In this document: in pieces, positions 61,235 through 64,000 of the stretch | How positions within the stretch are numbered: the stretch's first letter is position 1 | Layout of the letters: each line of letters opens with the position of its first letter | NCBI RefSeq assembly: GCF_000526515.1 | Contig: NZ_JAGF01000001.1 | Coordinates: forward strand, 3,100,001 to 3,164,000 | From: Cellulomonas sp. KRMCY2 | GTDB lineage: Bacteria; Actinomycetota; Actinomycetes; Actinomycetales; Cellulomonadaceae | Reading direction: 5' to 3' | Length of the DNA stretch: 64,000 nt | Made by a program: the position numbers and the translations under genes | Notes under the pieces: model-generated | Seen by the model: the letters and a program-made list of their open reading frames with translations, nothing else | What the model was told of the DNA's origin: nothing | Database searches by the model: none

Positions 61235-63534
61235 CGACGGACCGCCTGATGGGCTCCGATCGGCTCGGCGAGTCGCTCGACCGGCTCCTCGGTCCACGAA
61301 CCGCCGGCCCGCTGGCCAAGCTCGGCCTGCACACGAGCTCGGACCTGCTGCGGCACTACCCGCGTCGGTACTCCGAGCCGGGTCGGCTGACCGACCTCTC
61401 GTCGATCGCCGTCGGCGAGCACGTCACGGTGATGGCCGAGGTCCGGCAGGCCACGGTGCGGGACATGCGCTCACGTGGCGGCGCGATGCTGCAGGCGACA
61501 GTCACCGACGGTCGGCGTGAGCTCTCGCTGACCTTCTTCGCCAAGCGGCGTGGATCGCTCGGCGGTCACGAGGCCAAGCTCCGGCCCGGCCGGGTCGGCC
61601 TGTTCACCGGCACGGTCGGCGCCTACCGCGGCGAGCTGCAGCTGACCCACCCGGACTACCAGATCGTCGGGGTGGACGCCGAGGACGAGGAGGCTGCGCT
61701 GGTCGAGGTGAGCCGTCCGATCCCGATCTACCCGGCGAGCGCCGCGGTGCCCACCTGGCGGATCCAGCGGGCCGTGCGCACCGTCCTCGACCCGCTGACG
61801 CCCGGTGACCTGCCCGACCCGATCCCGGCGTCGGTCCGCGAGCGTCGCGGTCTGATCGGCCTGCACCAGGCGCTCAAGGACGTGCACGAGCCGTTCACCG
61901 CAGCCGACTGGCGCGGGGCGCGGCGGCGTCTGCGCTACGAGGAGGCCTTCGTCCTGCAGGCCGCACTGGCCCGACGGCGCGCCGAGGTCGCCGGCCAGGA
62001 CGCCGTGGCCCGGACCGGTGCCGCGCCGGGTGCGCCGAGCCTGCTCGCGGCCTTCGACGCGCGGCTGCCGTTCACGCTGACCGGCGGGCAGCGGGAGGTC
62101 GGCGGCCAGATCGCCGAGGACCTGGCCCGGCCGCGGCCGATGCAGCGCCTGCTCCAGGGCGAGGTCGGCTCCGGCAAGACGGTCGTCGCGCTGCGCGCCA
62201 TGCTCCAGGTGGTCGACTCCGGTGGCCAGACCGCCCTGCTGGCGCCCACCGAGGTGCTCGCGTCCCAGCACCTGCGCACGTTGCGGTCGCTGCTCGGACC
62301 CCTGGCCGAGCAGGGCATGCTCGGCGGTGCGGAGAACGCCACCCGGATCGCGCTGCTGACCGGGTCGCAGTCGACGGCGGCCCGCCGCGAGGCGCTGCTG
62401 GACGCCGCCTCGGGCCGTGCCGGCATCGTCGTCGGCACCCATGCGCTGCTCGGTGAGAAGGTCCAGTTCGCCGACCTCGGCCTCGTGGTGGTCGACGAGC
62501 AGCACCGGTTCGGGGTCGAGCAGCGCGACGAGCTGCGGACCCGTGGCGCGACGGTCGTGCACCTGCTGGTGATGACGGCGACGCCGATCCCGCGCACGGT
62601 CGCGATGACTGTCTTCGGTGACCTCGAGGTGTCGACCCTCGCCGAGGTCCCCGCCGGACGACCGGGTGTGACGACCCATGTCGTCCCGTCCGGCAACGTC
62701 GCGTGGACGGCGCGGACGTGGCAGCGGGTCCGCGAGGAGATCGACGCCGGCCATCGCGTCTACGTGGTGTGTCCCCGGATCAGCCCGGACGACCCGGCCT
62801 GCGTCGGCGACGCGACCGATGACGCCGACCTGGTCACCGATCTTGTCGGCCCCGGTGACGGTGCCGACGACGGCTGGGAGCCCATGGTCGCCCCGGCGGC
62901 TCAGGAGCCCGAGCGCCGGTCGCTGCGCGCGGTGCTCGAGGTCGCGCAGGAGCTCGCCGCCCATCCGGCGCTGTCCGGGATCCGGATCGGCGTGCTGCAC
63001 GGCAGGCTGCCCGCGGGGGAGAAGGACGTCGTGATGGCCCGGTTCGCCGCGGGCGAGGATCAGCTGCTGGTCAGCACGACGGTGATCGAGGTGGGCGTCG
63101 ACGTCCCCGAGGCGACGGTGATGGTCGTGCTCGACGCCGACCGGTTCGGCCTGTCCCAGCTGCACCAGCTCCGCGGACGGGTCGGTCGTGGCACTGCCCC
63201 GGGGCTGTGCCTGCTGGTCTCGGAGGCGCCGGAGGGCAGCGACGCGGCGACCCGGGTCCAGACGCTCGCCGAGACGACCGACGGCTTCCGGCTGGCCACC
63301 GTCGACCTGGAGCTGCGCCGCGAGGGCGACGTCCTGGGTGCGTCGCAGTCCGGTGGTGCGAGCTCGCTGCGGCTGCTGCGGGTCGTACGCGATGCCGACG
63401 TGATCGCCGAGGCCCGCGAGGACGCCGCCGAGATCGTGGCGCAGGACCCGGACCTGGCAGCGTCGCCGGCCCTGCGCAGCGCGATCGAGACCTGGCTCGA
63501 CCCGACGCGCGAGGAGTTCCTCGACCGGGCCTGA
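61231..63534 (+). CDS. recG: ATP-dependent DNA helicase RecG
   Basis: A 767-residue helicase that reverses stalled replication forks and migrates Holliday junctions. An N-terminal wedge (OB-fold) domain is followed by helicase motif I GEVGSGKTVVAL, motif II VVVDEQHRFGVEQRD, motif III LLVMTATPIPRT, and QLHQLRGRVGRG in motif VI; the C-terminal part is complete. It has a ~25-residue Asp/Gly-rich insertion (after ATDDADLVTD) between helicase halves. GTG 61231 overlaps the DAK2 gene stop. Confidence 0.95.
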   Translation: MTTDRLMGSDRLGESLDRLLGPRTAGPLAKLGLHTSSDLLRHYPRRYSEPGRLTDLSSIAVGEHVTVMAEVRQATVRDMRSRGGAMLQATVTDGRRELSLTFFAKRRGSLGGHEAKLRPGRVGLFTGTVGAYRGELQLTHPDYQIVGVDAEDEEAALVEVSRPIPIYPASAAVPTWRIQRAVRTVLDPLTPGDLPDPIPASVRERRGLIGLHQALKDVHEPFTAADWRGARRRLRYEEAFVLQAALARRRAEVAGQDAVARTGAAPGAPSLLAAFDARLPFTLTGGQREVGGQIAEDLARPRPMQRLLQGEVGSGKTVVALRAMLQVVDSGGQTALLAPTEVLASQHLRTLRSLLGPLAEQGMLGGAENATRIALLTGSQSTAARREALLDAASGRAGIVVGTHALLGEKVQFADLGLVVVDEQHRFGVEQRDELRTRGATVVHLLVMTATPIPRTVAMTVFGDLEVSTLAEVPAGRPGVTTHVVPSGNVAWTARTWQRVREEIDAGHRVYVVCPRISPDDPACVGDATDDADLVTDLVGPGDGADDGWEPMVAPAAQEPERRSLRAVLEVAQELAAHPALSGIRIGVLHGRLPAGEKDVVMARFAAGEDQLLVSTTVIEVGVDVPEATVMVVLDADRFGLSQLHQLRGRVGRGTAPGLCLLVSEAPEGSDAATRVQTLAETTDGFRLATVDLELRREGDVLGASQSGGASSLRLLRVVRDADVIAEAREDAAEIVAQDPDLAASPALRSAIETWLDPTREEFLDRA

Positions 63535-63624
63535 CCGTCGCTCCCGCGCCTGCGGCCCGCTCGGGCCCCGCCGGGCGGACGTCGCGCTCGTGCCGGCGGC
63601 GACGTGGGGCCTAGCCTGGTGGCC

Positions 63625-64000
63625 GTGACGAGGATCGTGGCCGGAGCGGCGGGTGGGCGCACCCTGCGGGTCCCGGGCACGGGCACCCGCCCGACGAGCG
63701 ACCGGGTCCGCGAGGCGCTGTTCTCCCGGCTCGAGCACTCGGGCGTCCTCGAGGGCGCCCGAGTGCTCGACCTCTACGCGGGGTCGGGGGCGATGGGCCT
63801 CGAGGCGGCGAGCCGCGGCGCGCGGGACGTCGTCCTGGTCGAGTCGGCGCGTGCGGCTGCTGAGGTGTGTCGCCAGAACATCGCGACGCTCGGGCTGCCC
63901 GGCGTGCGCGTCGTCGTCGAGAAGGTGCTCCCGTTCGTGTCCCGCCCCTCCGGCGACCCGGTGGACCTCGTGCTCGTCGACCCGCCGTACGAGCTGGCCG
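63625..64000 (+). CDS. rsmD: 16S rRNA (guanine(966)-N(2))-methyltransferase RsmD, 3' end missing
   Basis: The first 125 residues of RsmD are visible and the frame is open to the window end. The N-terminal RIVAGAAGGRTLRVPGTGTR and SDRVREALFSRL are typical, followed by SAM motif I LDLYAGSGAMGLEAASRGA and the catalytic DPPYE at the end of the window. It methylates G966 of 16S rRNA. TAGCCT (63612-63617) ends 7 nt before GTG 63625, suggesting a leaderless transcript separate from recG. Confidence 0.93.
   Translation, partial: MTRIVAGAAGGRTLRVPGTGTRPTSDRVREALFSRLEHSGVLEGARVLDLYAGSGAMGLEAASRGARDVVLVESARAAAEVCRQNIATLGLPGVRVVVEKVLPFVSRPSGDPVDLVLVDPPYELA

Noticed and set aside
58385-61297. A 970-codon minus-strand frame across GNAT, rpmB and the DAK2 gene
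   Set aside because: Only its last 174 codons, the GNAT gene, are real; the rest is antisense to rpmB upstream sequence and DAK2.

Overview
This is 64 kb of very GC-rich actinobacterial chromosome, roughly 70 % G+C by eye. Three things point to a Micrococcales-type actinobacterium, probably Cellulomonas-like: a mycothiol-type maleylpyruvate isomerase homolog, the gene order leuCD / HU / murA / plsC / gpsA / ... / ddl / DUF3515 / thiL / rpmB / DAK2 / recG / rsmD, and many starts preceded by TANNNT 6-7 nt upstream (leaderless transcripts). The family placement is inference. I found no IS element, prophage, integrase or CRISPR array.

Layout. 0-7.7 kb: end of a GNAT gene, a 2-hydroxyacid dehydrogenase, a LacI regulator divergent from a three-gene sugar ABC importer, a TipA-like MerR regulator with a textbook 19-bp-spacer promoter, and a pterin dehydratase-glyoxalase fusion. 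7.7-21.8 kb: a branched-chain amino acid supercluster: ilvD (three-Cys type), an attenuator with a leader peptide, ilvB, an Asp/Glu racemase, ilvN, ilvC, a hypothetical gene, leuB, ilvE, a second attenuator, citramalate synthase cimA, a second ilvD (E. coli type), then lipoate ligase. 21.8-42.4 kb: mostly single genes and small operons (methyltransferases, an XRE/CPBP membrane cassette, YggS, YccF, YbaK, a Ski2-like helicase, an N5-(carboxyethyl)ornithine synthase-like enzyme, RNase HI, GGDEF-EAL plus a membrane acyltransferase, gltX, a chemoreceptor, gamma-glutamyltransferase plus a TauE/SafE exporter).

42.6-64 kb: tRNA-Gln and tRNA-Glu, the IclR regulator NdgR divergent from leuC-leuD, a lysine-tailed HU protein, murA, plsC, gpsA, a cystathionine gamma-synthase-like enzyme, an operon of alpha/beta hydrolase, membrane-anchored MurF-like ligase and divergent Ddl-like ATP-grasp protein, a second Ddl on the other strand, DUF3515, thiL, GNAT, rpmB, a DAK2 protein, recG and the start of rsmD.

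How it works together: cimA plus LeuC/LeuD/LeuB would make 2-oxobutyrate from pyruvate, feeding IlvBN-IlvC-IlvD-IlvE for isoleucine; the same Ilv enzymes make valine. Both control points, ilvB and cimA, have a leader peptide rich in branched-chain codons followed by an intrinsic terminator, and leuCD faces an NdgR-type regulator. The least explained unit is the hydrolase / membrane MurF-like / Ddl-like operon at 52.0-55.6 kb, which looks like a peptidoglycan-type ligase pair moved onto the membrane.
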